Positions 1 to 7,100 of a stretch of DNA of 19,916 nt are shown in pieces; position 1 is the stretch's first letter, and the number at the start of each line of letters is the position of its first letter. The stretch is from DTU018 sp029550685 (GTDB lineage: Bacteria; Bacillota; Syntrophomonadia; Syntrophomonadales; Syntrophomonadaceae): positions 1 through 19,916 of the forward strand of contig DAONVO010000039.1 in the NCBI GenBank assembly GCA_035412805.1, in the 5' to 3' direction. The position numbers and the translations under genes were made by a program. Below the pieces are notes generated by a model, which was not told the origin of the DNA, did no database searches, and saw nothing but the letters and a program-made list of their open reading frames with translations.

Positions 1-107
1 GTAAATGTATCCCCTCTGTTCACGTCTCCTTTCCCCCTTTCACCTTATCCTATTGTGTAGATTGACAGATGGTGACTACCTCATGTTTCCTGTCCATCCA
101 TATGAGG
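1..107. other. Left-edge intergenic region
   Basis: No complete gene is visible. Read on the minus strand there is a purine-rich, ribosome-binding-site-like stretch (AAAGGAG near 26-32, and GAGGGG near 11-16), so a further leftward gene may begin at a GTG at 21-23 or just outside the window. An imperfect inverted repeat (76-84 with 102-111) overlaps the stop codon of the amidohydrolase gene, but no U-tract follows on either strand, so it is not called a terminator. Confidence 0.3.
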
Positions 108-1259
108 TTAGTATTCATCGCGATTATACCAAACTTGCCCATCCACTACTACCCATTTAACACGGGAGCGATAATCAAGGGGATGGCCATCAAAGGCTAC
201 CAGATCAGCACGTTTGCCTACCTCTATGGAACCCAGTTCATTATCCACCTTTAAAGCCTGAGCGGGGTGCAATGTCATGGCCTTTAAGGCAGTCTCCTCA
301 TCCAATCCTTCCTGTACCATCAAGGCCGCGGAAACCCGCAGGTGTTCGATAGGTGTTACCGGATGGTCGCTGATCAGACTGAAGGTTACGCCCCTCTCTT
401 TCAGTAAACGGGCATTTTTAAATGCCACTTCCTGCATCTCTACTTTAGCCCGGTTCACCAGGAGGGGACCAATGAATATAGGAACATTTTGTTTGCGCAG
501 TTCCTCAGTAATCAGCACTGCTTCAGTAGCATGCTGGATGATTATATCTATATCAAATTCTTCCTTTATGCGCAAGGCGGTCAGCATGTCATCACTGCGA
601 TGGGCATGCAGGAGCAAAGGCATCTCTTTTCTGAGTACTTTAAAGATGGGCATCTGTTTATACTCTACTTCCGGGTCCAGAGAATCTTTCTCCAGGTTGC
701 GGGCTGCTTTGTACAAAGCCTCCCGTAAGAGGCTGGCACTGGCCATACGCGTACGGGGCGCCTTCTTTTGCTGTTCTCCATAAACTCGTTTAGGGTTCTC
801 GCCCAGAGCAGCTTTCAATCCCCAGGGATTCTTGTATATCATACTGCTCATATCCGCTGCCAGGGTTTTTAGAAATACCGCCTGACCCCCAATAACATTA
901 GCACTGCCAGGCATACACATCGCCCGGGCAATACCGCCTCGCAGGGCGTCTTTAAAAGCCAGGTCCCGAAAGTGAATGCCGTCTACAGCCTGCAGTTGCG
1001 GGGTCACTGGATCCGTAGTCTCATTGACATCATCGCCTTCTACCCGGTATATCTCCTCTTCCAGACCCATATGAGTGTGGGCATCGATAAAGGCTGGTAG
1101 AATATATCCTCCGCCCGCATCCAGGTGCTCAGCGTTTTCCACTATCATGCCCTTTTCAGTTATGTCTTGGATACGCTCTCCTTCCACTACAATCTGCTTG
1201 GACTTCAGAGTTCCTTCCGGTCCCATGGTTATAATATTGCCGCCGGAAATCACCAGCAT
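108..1259 (-). CDS. Metal-dependent amidohydrolase (imidazolonepropionase-related group)
   Basis: A cytoplasmic amidohydrolase-superfamily enzyme that should hydrolyse a C-N bond with one or two metal ions; the substrate is unknown. Counting from the upstream ATG at 1268, the metal-site motifs of the superfamily are visible: DAHTHMG (H64, H66), HAH at 221-223, H246 in IIQHATEA and D301 in LISDHP. The segment LKAALGENPKRVYG (about 151-164) is typical of the COG1228-like branch. The composite-domain end strand GKRADLVAFDGHPL is also present. The start at 1259 is preferred: AAAGG lies 9 nt before that ATG but directly abuts the ATG at 1268. The gene follows a class-I amidotransferase-type hydrolase with a gap of only about 65 nt, so the two are probably co-transcribed and may act in one degradation route. 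The length (about 384 residues) is normal. The superfamily call is secure; the specific function is not. Confidence 0.85.
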   Translation of the reverse strand: MLVISGGNIITMGPEGTLKSKQIVVEGERIQDITEKGMIVENAEHLDAGGGYILPAFIDAHTHMGLEEEIYRVEGDDVNETTDPVTPQLQAVDGIHFRDLAFKDALRGGIARAMCMPGSANVIGGQAVFLKTLAADMSSMIYKNPWGLKAALGENPKRVYGEQQKKAPRTRMASASLLREALYKAARNLEKDSLDPEVEYKQMPIFKVLRKEMPLLLHAHRSDDMLTALRIKEEFDIDIIIQHATEAVLITEELRKQNVPIFIGPLLVNRAKVEMQEVAFKNARLLKERGVTFSLISDHPVTPIEHLRVSAALMVQEGLDEETALKAMTLHPAQALKVDNELGSIEVGKRADLVAFDGHPLDYRSRVKWVVVDGQVWYNRDEY

Positions 1260-1324
1260 GGTTATCATCCTTTCTCTCTTTTAAAATAATCAATACCAAA
1301 ACGGGACAATGCGGGCATCGTACT

Positions 1325-2020
1325 TTACATGCGCTCTTTAATGCTGGCCTTGACCAGGCCTGCGAAAAGGCGCCGGGAAAAGTCATCGGTCATGCATTCC
1401 GGGTGCCACTGTACCCCTAATACCCAGCGGCGTTCCGGGCATTCTATAGCTTCTATAACCCCATCCGGAGCCCAGGCACTAACCTTAAAACCTTTGCCTA
1501 GGTTCTTGACAGCCTGGTGATGGAAGCTGTTCACCCGGAATTCCCGGGAGTTTACAACCTTATGCAGCAGGCTGCCTTTCTCTACTACTATAGCATGAAT
1601 GGGGTAATTTCTCGGGGCATTTTGATCATGCAGCAGGTGCGACTGGACGTCCTGCAATAAACTACCGCCCGCGGCCACATTAAGTACCTGACAGCCCCGG
1701 CATATGCCCAAAACTGGTACATCATCTGTCAAGGCCTGCCGGGCCAGTTCCAGTTCGAAGGTGTCGCGCAAAGGATTGATCTGCCCCAGCCCCGGACGGG
1801 CCATCTCTCCCCAGTGCACTGGGTCCACATCACCACCACCGGTAAAAAGCAACCCTTCGCATATTTGCAGGTAATCAGCAATCACCTCCACCTCTTCAGT
1901 AGGCGGCAGTATTAGCGGTGTGGCACCCACTGAGGCAAGGGATTCTACATAATAGCCCCGTACCCAGAAACTGTTTTCCTCACCATCATAATTTCCGGTA
2001 ACTCCTATAACCGGCCGCAA
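1325..2020 (-). CDS. Peptidase C26 / gamma-glutamyl-gamma-aminobutyrate hydrolase-like class I glutamine amidotransferase
   Basis: A PuuD-type hydrolase of 231 residues, expected to cleave gamma-glutamyl amide bonds such as gamma-glutamyl-GABA. Visible catalytic features are the nucleophile elbow GICRGC (C107) and the H206/E208 pair in GVQWHPE. The oxyanion region is FTGGGDVDP (about 59-67). The start is placed at TTG 2018-2020 because GGAGGAGG lies 7 nt upstream and the protein then begins MRPVIGVTGN, as the family does. A longer in-frame ATG at 2089 would read straight through a transcription terminator (2051-2079) and is rejected. Puu pathway genes (puuA, puuB, puuC) are absent nearby; the only partner is the downstream amidohydrolase. 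The real substrate may therefore be another gamma-glutamyl compound. Confidence 0.85.
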   Translation of the reverse strand: MRPVIGVTGNYDGEENSFWVRGYYVESLASVGATPLILPPTEEVEVIADYLQICEGLLFTGGGDVDPVHWGEMARPGLGQINPLRDTFELELARQALTDDVPVLGICRGCQVLNVAAGGSLLQDVQSHLLHDQNAPRNYPIHAIVVEKGSLLHKVVNSREFRVNSFHHQAVKNLGKGFKVSAWAPDGVIEAIECPERRWVLGVQWHPECMTDDFSRRLFAGLVKASIKERM

Positions 2021-2050
2021 AACTGTTCCTCCTCCCCCATGTCCACCGAT

Positions 2051-2079
2051 AAAAAAACAGGCTCTAGAAGAACCTGTTT
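2051..2079 (-). terminator. Rho-independent terminator of the alr-ndoAI-ndoA operon
   Basis: On the minus strand AAACAGG (2073-2079) pairs with CCTGTTT (2055-2061), with three further pairs inside after one mismatch and an AGA-size loop. The stem runs straight into seven T (2051-2057). It lies 37 nt past the ndoA stop codon and just upstream of the ribosome binding site of the C26 hydrolase gene. Confidence 0.85.
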
Positions 2080-2115
2080 CTTGCTTCATTGATGTTATCT
2101 AGATTGGTTATGTAC

Positions 2116-2463
2116 CTACAATTGTTGGAGGCCCAGGCTGATGGCCAAGGCCTGATCAACCCGCTGCATGGTCTCCTGCTTTAACACAGCGATGCGTTGC
2201 TTGAGACGGCTTTTGTCAATGGTTCGAACCTGCTCGGCTAAGATAACCGAATCTCTTTCCAGACCATATTCCTTGGCCTTCAGTTCCACATGGGTAGGGA
2301 GTTTGGCTTTATTAATTTGGGAAGTAATCGCTAATATGATGGTAGTTGGGCTATACTGATTGCCTATATCATTTTGCACGATGAGAACTGGCCGTATCCC
2401 ACCTTGTTCCGATCCAATCACTGGGTTTAACTGAGCGAAATAAATCTCACCTCGTTTAATCAT
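2116..2463 (-). CDS. ndoA: mRNA interferase EndoA (MazF/PemK family toxin)
   Basis: A 115-residue endoribonuclease toxin that closely resembles Bacillus subtilis EndoA/NdoA: MIKRGEIYFAQLNPVIGSEQ, then GGIRPVLIVQNDIGN and LPTHVEL. The catalytic pair of the family is present: R24 (R25 in B. subtilis) and T47 (T48). It cleaves single-stranded mRNA at short sequence motifs (UACAU in B. subtilis) when free of its antitoxin. It lies 6 nt after the antitoxin gene and behind alr, which is the standard Bacillota arrangement. A terminator follows directly. Full length, no sign of decay. Confidence 0.95.
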   Translation of the reverse strand: MIKRGEIYFAQLNPVIGSEQGGIRPVLIVQNDIGNQYSPTTIILAITSQINKAKLPTHVELKAKEYGLERDSVILAEQVRTIDKSRLKQRIAVLKQETMQRVDQALAISLGLQQL

Positions 2464-2469
2464 ACGAGA

Positions 2470-2739
2470 TCACTCCAACAATTTTTCTATGCAGTTGGCC
2501 AGCGCTTCGTCTTCAACCCCAGAATCTTCACAGGCAAGCCGTAAATTAATCTCAGCCATTTCTATATATCCTTTTTTCATTTGCTCCATTATCAACGCTC
2601 TTTTGCGCTCCCTTAAATAAAACCGAATTGCTTCTCGGACTATCTCACTGCGATTTTTAGATTCAAGGATGGTGACATCATCCATTTCTGCCAGTAGATT
2701 TTCGGGAACAGTAATAATTATGCGTTTTGAGGCTGGCAA
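2470..2739 (-). CDS. ndoAI: Antitoxin EndoAI (ribbon-helix-helix, CopG-like)
   Basis: A small DNA-binding antitoxin partner of the adjacent EndoA. The N-terminal strand KRIIITVPENLLAEMD followed by helices KNRSEIVREAIRFYLRERKR is a ribbon-helix-helix fold; the acidic C-terminal part would wrap the toxin. Two starts are possible: GTG 2746-2748, which sits directly on the GGAGG, or TTG 2737-2739, with GGAGG 8 nt upstream. The TTG start is chosen on spacing and gives 89 residues beginning MPASKRIII. It probably binds its toxin and may also regulate transcription. Confidence 0.88.
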   Translation of the reverse strand: MPASKRIIITVPENLLAEMDDVTILESKNRSEIVREAIRFYLRERKRALIMEQMKKGYIEMAEINLRLACEDSGVEDEALANCIEKLLE

Positions 2740-2748
2740 AGCGAGCAC

Positions 2749-2840
2749 CTCCAGAAAAGTATACAGAGTTATTACCCGATAGTTCCATTATAGTTATATG
2801 CTCGCCAGCTAGCAAATCCAAGATTTGCATCAATCCAGTA
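2749..2840. other. alr to ndoAI spacer with a short hairpin
   Basis: A perfect 7-bp hairpin with a 3-nt loop, GCAAATC (2812-2818) and GATTTGC (2822-2828), lies just past the alr stop codon. No U-tract follows on the minus strand, so it is more likely an mRNA processing or stability element than a terminator. ndoAI-ndoA therefore remains in the alr operon. Confidence 0.4.
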
Positions 2841-3962
2841 TTAAAGGTATACCCGGGGCACCCGGCTGCTAACTGCACATACCACCTCATAATTAATGGT
2901 ATCCATAATACCGGCCAGATCATCAGCAGTTACCCCATCCGCCGGACGGCCAAACAGTAGTATTTCGTCTCCTTCCTGCACTCCTTCCAGATCAGTTACG
3001 TCGAACATACACTGATCCATACAGATAGTTCCTATCTGACGTGCTTTTTGGCCTCGTACCATACCCCACGTCCGGTTGGATAACTGACGACTGTATCCAT
3101 CAGCATAGCCAATGGGAACTGTGGCTACCCGTAGAACCCGATCACACTGGTAGGTTCGTCCATAGCTGACCGTTTGCCCTGGTTCCATGGTCTTGATAAA
3201 TGCAATTCGGCTTTTCAAACGCATAGCAGGTGTCAGCGGTAATGACTCTCGCTTAACCTCAGCAGAAGGATATAGTCCATAGAGAATAATCCCGGCTCTT
3301 ACCATGTCCAGGCAGACCGTCTCGGGAAGATCTATCAGGCCTGCACTGTTGGAACAATGCTTTATGGGAATATTAATACCGCATTTCTCCAGCTGGGCTA
3401 TCCATAGGTGAAACCGATGTAACTGCTCAAAAGTATAGGTCTTATCAGCCCAATCAGCGGCTACGAAATGAGTATAGATACCTTCCAGTATTAGACCTGG
3501 CAGTCTGCTTATCCGCCGGATAGTTTCTAAAGCCTCCGTACCGGGCTGAAACCCTATTCTTCCCATTCCGGTATCCATCTTCAAGTGGATATATCCTGGA
3601 ACTCCCTGCCGTTCGGCTTCTTTATTCATAGCTACAGCAAGCTTTTCATTAAAGACCGTTGCCCTTATTCCGTAGCGGACAACATCCCCGGCAGCAGCTG
3701 CGGGGATGTATCCTAAAACCAAAATAGGAATACCAAACCCATACTCGTTTAATTCCAGAGCTTCCTCCAGGGTAGCTACCCCAAAAAAGTCAGCTCCATT
3801 CTGAGCACATACTCCGGCAACTTCACGCATGCCATGACCATAAGCATTGGCTTTCACTACCGCCATTACCCGAGCTTTACCTGCTTTACTGCGAATCTGG
3901 GTAAAATTACGCTGAATAACTGCTAAATCTATTTCTGCCCAGGTCGGTCGAATATTATCCAT
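2841..3962 (-). CDS. alr: Alanine racemase
   Basis: A PLP-dependent fold-type III racemase (373 residues, normal length) that makes D-alanine for peptidoglycan. The PLP lysine is K37 in AVVKANAYGHGM, and the opposite catalytic tyrosine is Y267 in TVSYGRTY. The signature HLKMDTGMGRIGF (about 126-138) and the C-terminal CMDQCMFDVTD are also present. Its first 8 nt overlap the end of the CBS-domain gene, suggesting translational coupling; a ribosome binding site would lie inside that gene's 3' end. The gene precedes the EndoAI/EndoA pair, as in B. subtilis. In spore formers Alr can also be spore-associated and restrain alanine-triggered germination, but nothing in the sequence shows that here. 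Confidence 0.97.
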   Translation of the reverse strand: MDNIRPTWAEIDLAVIQRNFTQIRSKAGKARVMAVVKANAYGHGMREVAGVCAQNGADFFGVATLEEALELNEYGFGIPILVLGYIPAAAAGDVVRYGIRATVFNEKLAVAMNKEAERQGVPGYIHLKMDTGMGRIGFQPGTEALETIRRISRLPGLILEGIYTHFVAADWADKTYTFEQLHRFHLWIAQLEKCGINIPIKHCSNSAGLIDLPETVCLDMVRAGIILYGLYPSAEVKRESLPLTPAMRLKSRIAFIKTMEPGQTVSYGRTYQCDRVLRVATVPIGYADGYSRQLSNRTWGMVRGQKARQIGTICMDQCMFDVTDLEGVQEGDEILLFGRPADGVTADDLAGIMDTINYEVVCAVSSRVPRVYL

Positions 3963-4410
3963 TGCGTTTTACCAATGATTTAAGCACATCATTACGGGTA
4001 ATTATGCCTACCAACTTGCCATTACGAACTACCGGTACCCGGTTAATGCGCTTATTCTGCATTATTTTAACTACATCGCTTATTTCAGTATCTTCTTCTA
4101 CCACCACTACCTGCTTGGTCATAGCATCCTTAACATTAACAGCGGTATATTTCTTTAAATCGTTGTTAAAACGTATGGGATTTTCCAGAAAAATAATACT
4201 GTCAAAAAGTGTTAGGTAGAAAGGAACTCTAAGTTCAGAAGCTTTAACAATCAGGTCCTTTTCCGTAATAATTCCCACCACGTGATTCTCTTCATCCACA
4301 ACAGGAATGCCGCTGATCTTATTTTTTACCAGCAGTTGGGCCACTTCGTCCACCCGGTCGTTGGGTTTAACCGTAATTACCTCCCGGGTCATAATGTCCT
4401 TGGCTAACAT
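3955..4410 (-). CDS. Two-CBS-domain protein
   Basis: A 151-residue protein made of two CBS domains and nothing else. CBS1 is about residues 7-56 (IMTREVITVKPNDRV to GIITEKDLI) and CBS2 about 95-148 (AMTKQVVVVEEDTEI to GIITRNDVL), joined by a linker of about 40 residues with a short hydrophobic stretch. Such pairs usually form a Bateman module that binds adenine nucleotides. No catalytic or DNA-binding part is present. The start has a good GAGGTG ribosome binding site 5 nt before the ATG. It overlaps alr by 8 nt, so its dose is probably tied to alanine racemase. Its role here is not known; an energy-state sensor for a neighbouring process is an inference. Confidence 0.88.
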   Translation of the reverse strand: MLAKDIMTREVITVKPNDRVDEVAQLLVKNKISGIPVVDEENHVVGIITEKDLIVKASELRVPFYLTLFDSIIFLENPIRFNNDLKKYTAVNVKDAMTKQVVVVEEDTEISDVVKIMQNKRINRVPVVRNGKLVGIITRNDVLKSLVKRNG

Positions 4411-4472
4411 TTTTTCACCTCTTTAGCCTAATAATTAACTCCGGTTGATATCTTATTAACGTCATTATGACA

Positions 4473-6032
4473 CTAACCAGCAGCAGATTCAAAGTCTCTC
4501 AATACTTCAGGCAGAGCTTGGATTAAATCCCCGGCAATCAAACCCCGCTGGCCTTTGGTCCGTGATGCATAGTCTCCGGCCAAGCCATGCAGGTAAACCG
4601 CTGTCATGGCGGCATCCTGAGGACGAAGACCTTGAGCTATAAGACCGGTTATCATCCCACATAACACATCACCGCTGCCAGCCGTAGCCATCCCTGGGTT
4701 GCCGCTTAAGTTCAAGAAGATTTCCCCGCTGGGATAAGCCACCACCGTGCCGTTTCCTTTAAGAACAACGGTAACGCCCCACTTTTGGGCAAAACTGCGG
4801 GCGATTTCCAAGCGATCAGATTGGATTTCTTCGATGGATAATCCGGTCAGTCTTGCCATCTCACCGGGATGAGGTGTAAGCACTACCGGTATCTGCCGGT
4901 TGTTTAACATACTTATATCCTGGCTGAGGGCGTTCAGACCATCAGCATCAATTACCACTGGGATACCAGAGTAATGCAAAACCTGGTACAGTACTGCAGC
5001 AGCTTCTTGATAGCGTGACATACCCGGTCCAATAGCACATACGGAAGTGGTTCCCAGCAAATTTTCAATAGCCGGCAGGGCTTCCCGGGCTATAGTGCCT
5101 TGAGCAGTTTCAGCCAGGGGTACAGTCATGACTTCGACTATCTCGTTTTCTACCCCTGCTTGCAGGGACTCGGGCAGGGCAGCTGTGACCAGACCTGCCC
5201 CAATTCTCAGGGCAGCGTAGGCTGCCATAATCACTGCTCCGGTCATGCCAATGGATCCGCCGATTACCAAAGCATGACCGTAGGTTCCCTTATGAGATTC
5301 CAAAGGACGGGGATACAGAAAAGGCTGAACCATTTCATCGGTAATAAGATTAGTTTTTATATCAGAAGCGGTAAGCAGATCCCGCGGCAGTGATATATCG
5401 GCTACCGTAAGAGTTCCAGTATAGGTTCTGCCGGGTTCCAACAGCTGACCTAATTTAGGCAATCCAAAAGTAACTGTATGCGATGCTTGAACAGCCAGCC
5501 CATGGACCCGACCGCTATCAGCCTCTACCCCCGAAGCAATGTCTACTGCCACTATGGGAAGCCGGCTCCAGTTTACCATCTTAACTACCTGGGTTTCGAA
5601 TTCGTTCAGACTTCCCTTAAAACCAATACCATATATAGCATCTACTATTAAGCCGGCTTTAAGTAAAGCTAAAGTCAGACGGTCCAAATCCTCCTCAGAC
5701 TGCAGCGGGTACAGCGGAGCTCGCATGCGCTCCAAGATCTGGTAGTTGACTTTGGCATCCGGAGTTAGATGCTCCGGCTCTCCTATCAAGAAAACACTTA
5801 CCGGTACCCCGGCATTTATAAGATGGCGGGCGATTACCAGACCATCTCCACCGTTATTACCCTTCCCTGCCAGTATAACCACCTGCTGGCTGGGCAGACC
5901 AGTTAAGACTTCTTCAATTATCTCAACTGTTCTGATACCTGCATTCTCCATCAACACCAGACCTGGTATTCCGTATTCATTTATAGCCCGGCCGTCGATA
6001 GCACGCATTTCTTCAGCCCGAACTACTTTCAT
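4473..6032 (-). CDS. nnr: Bifunctional NAD(P)HX epimerase / ADP-dependent NAD(P)HX dehydratase
   Basis: A 519-residue fusion that repairs hydrated NADH/NADPH. The N-terminal YjeF_N/NnrE half (about 1-220) epimerises the R form; it shows AGKGNNGGDGLVIARH (55-70) and VDIASGVEADSG (163-174, the cation and catalytic Asp region). The C-terminal NnrD half (about 235-515) is a ribokinase-like dehydratase with GGSIGMTGA (258-266), LTPHPGEMARLTG (385-397) and the NPGMATAGSGD anion hole motif (445-455). It starts 4 nt after the acpS stop codon, with the GGGGGG of that gene's end serving as ribosome binding site. The acpS-nnr-alr neighbourhood is common in Bacillota. Confidence 0.96.
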   Translation of the reverse strand: MKVVRAEEMRAIDGRAINEYGIPGLVLMENAGIRTVEIIEEVLTGLPSQQVVILAGKGNNGGDGLVIARHLINAGVPVSVFLIGEPEHLTPDAKVNYQILERMRAPLYPLQSEEDLDRLTLALLKAGLIVDAIYGIGFKGSLNEFETQVVKMVNWSRLPIVAVDIASGVEADSGRVHGLAVQASHTVTFGLPKLGQLLEPGRTYTGTLTVADISLPRDLLTASDIKTNLITDEMVQPFLYPRPLESHKGTYGHALVIGGSIGMTGAVIMAAYAALRIGAGLVTAALPESLQAGVENEIVEVMTVPLAETAQGTIAREALPAIENLLGTTSVCAIGPGMSRYQEAAAVLYQVLHYSGIPVVIDADGLNALSQDISMLNNRQIPVVLTPHPGEMARLTGLSIEEIQSDRLEIARSFAQKWGVTVVLKGNGTVVAYPSGEIFLNLSGNPGMATAGSGDVLCGMITGLIAQGLRPQDAAMTAVYLHGLAGDYASRTKGQRGLIAGDLIQALPEVLRDFESAAG

Positions 6033-6036
6033 CCAG

Positions 6037-6408
6037 TCATATCCCCCCTTCGGCTATTACGGCTGCAATGGCCTGCATTTTGCTATGCGACAGGGACAGT
6101 GTAATAGATTGCAAACCTGCCGCCTGGCAGTGTGCCAAGGCTGCCCCGTGTAGGGCCACTTCGGGCCTGCCCTGTCCATCCACCGTCACTTCCACATCGT
6201 GAAAACGTATTCCTCGACTTAAATCAGGATGAAGCTTGCGAATCGCTTCTTTGGCAGCAAAACGAGCGGCCAGGGACGGATAAGGGTTGGCCTTGGCCAT
6301 GCAGTAAGACAGTTCCCTTTCGGTAAATACTCTCTGTAATATACGTGGAGTACGCTGGGCCGCTGTCTTAAAACGGCCTATATCTACAATATCAATTCCT
6401 ATCCTCAT
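6037..6408 (-). CDS. acpS: Holo-[acyl-carrier-protein] synthase
   Basis: A phosphopantetheinyl transferase of 123 residues that moves 4'-phosphopantetheine from CoA to the serine of acyl carrier protein. Visible are MRIGIDIVDIGRF with the Mg2+-binding D6, and RFAAKEAIRK with E54. The C-terminal half ends SLSHSKMQAIAAVIAEGG, typical of the family. The ATG at 6406-6408 has GGGAGG 4-5 nt upstream. An in-frame ATG 81 nt further upstream is rejected: it would translate through the cheW terminator and overlap the cheW end. The gene is probably the first of an acpS-nnr unit; no clear promoter was recognised between the terminator and the start. Confidence 0.95.
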   Translation of the reverse strand: MRIGIDIVDIGRFKTAAQRTPRILQRVFTERELSYCMAKANPYPSLAARFAAKEAIRKLHPDLSRGIRFHDVEVTVDGQGRPEVALHGAALAHCQAAGLQSITLSLSHSKMQAIAAVIAEGGI

Positions 6409-6421
6409 AAGTCCTCCCGTC

Positions 6422-6459
6422 AAAAAGTCAAAACCCTGAAACCGGAACCGGTTCCAGGG
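6422..6459 (-). terminator. Rho-independent terminator of cheW
   Basis: A 12-bp stem with one A-C mismatch (6434-6445 with 6448-6459) has a 2-nt apex centred on AACCGGTT-like sequence. It is followed on the minus strand by TTTTGACTTTTTG. It begins 10 nt past the cheW stop codon and separates cheW from acpS. Confidence 0.85.
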
Positions 6460-6469
6460 CATCTGCTGA

Positions 6470-6946
6470 CTATTCAAGCTCACCGACACCTGCCAGTTCG
6501 GCTTGTTCTTGTTCAGTAAGTATCTTATCCATATCCAGAAGAATGAGCAGCCGGTCTTCCAGTTTACCTACTCCCGTCAAATACTCGGCGGTAATACCCC
6601 CTATGGCCACTGGAGGAGGCTCGATGCTTTCCGTGGGAAGTCTTAGTACCTCACTAACCTGATCAACAATAATGCCCACCGTTTGACCGGCCACTTCCAC
6701 AACTACGCTGCGGGTATCGCTGGTAACCTCGGTAGCTGTCATTTGAAAGCGTTTTCTTAGATCAATAATGGGAATGATCTTGCCGCGTAAGTTTATAATC
6801 CCTTCCACAAAATCAGGAGCCTGGGGGAGCCTGGTCGGTTTGGCCATTGGAATTATTTCCTGTACCTGGGTTATAGGAACTCCGTATTCGCAGATCGAAT
6901 CATCGTGCTTTAAAGTAAAAACCACCAGTTGAATTTCATCAGCCAT
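6470..6946 (-). CDS. cheW: Chemotaxis-type coupling protein CheW (orphan)
   Basis: A 158-residue single CheW domain. Recognisable parts are the first strand IQLVVFTLKHDDSICEYGVPI, VQEIIPMAKPTRLPQAPDFVEGIINLRGKIIPIIDLRKRF (about 28-67) and the second barrel VGIIVDQVSEVLRLPTESIEPPP. In characterised systems CheW links chemoreceptors to the kinase CheA. No cheA, receptor or other che gene is near. It is monocistronic: GAGGAGG lies 8 nt before the ATG and there is an own terminator at 6422-6459. It may serve a chemosensory array encoded elsewhere or one not concerned with flagella. Confidence 0.93.
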   Translation of the reverse strand: MADEIQLVVFTLKHDDSICEYGVPITQVQEIIPMAKPTRLPQAPDFVEGIINLRGKIIPIIDLRKRFQMTATEVTSDTRSVVVEVAGQTVGIIVDQVSEVLRLPTESIEPPPVAIGGITAEYLTGVGKLEDRLLILLDMDKILTEQEQAELAGVGELE

Positions 6947-7100
6947 ATTATACCCTCCTCAAAGTATGGGAATGTGTTAATATAAGTTGATCAGACGATA
7001 AATTATTGAATAATTTCGTCATAGCAGAATTTTTTTCCTGCCGCTGGTCGGCTGAGATGTCGAAAAAGGTATTTCCCACTAACTTGAGAGAGCAAAAGAG
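6947..7100. other. mgtE-cheW intergenic region with an inverted repeat
   Basis: No gene is seen. It must hold the cheW promoter; a TATATT-like -10 on the minus strand (6979-6984 area) lacks a convincing -35. A perfect 8-bp inverted repeat around one base, AAATTATT (7000-7007) and AATAATTT (7009-7016), could be an operator or simply AT-rich chance. A GCCG/CGGC hairpin near 7042-7054 has no U-tract in the leftward direction, so no terminator for mgtE is called. Confidence 0.35.

Noticed and set aside
76..111. Inverted repeat at the end of the amidohydrolase gene as a terminator
   Set aside because: The 17-nt loop and lack of a following T-run argue against intrinsic termination.
6409..6489. 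27-residue N-terminal extension of AcpS
   Set aside because: It would translate the cheW terminator hairpin and overlap cheW; MRIGIDIVDIG at 6408 with GGGAGG matches the family start.
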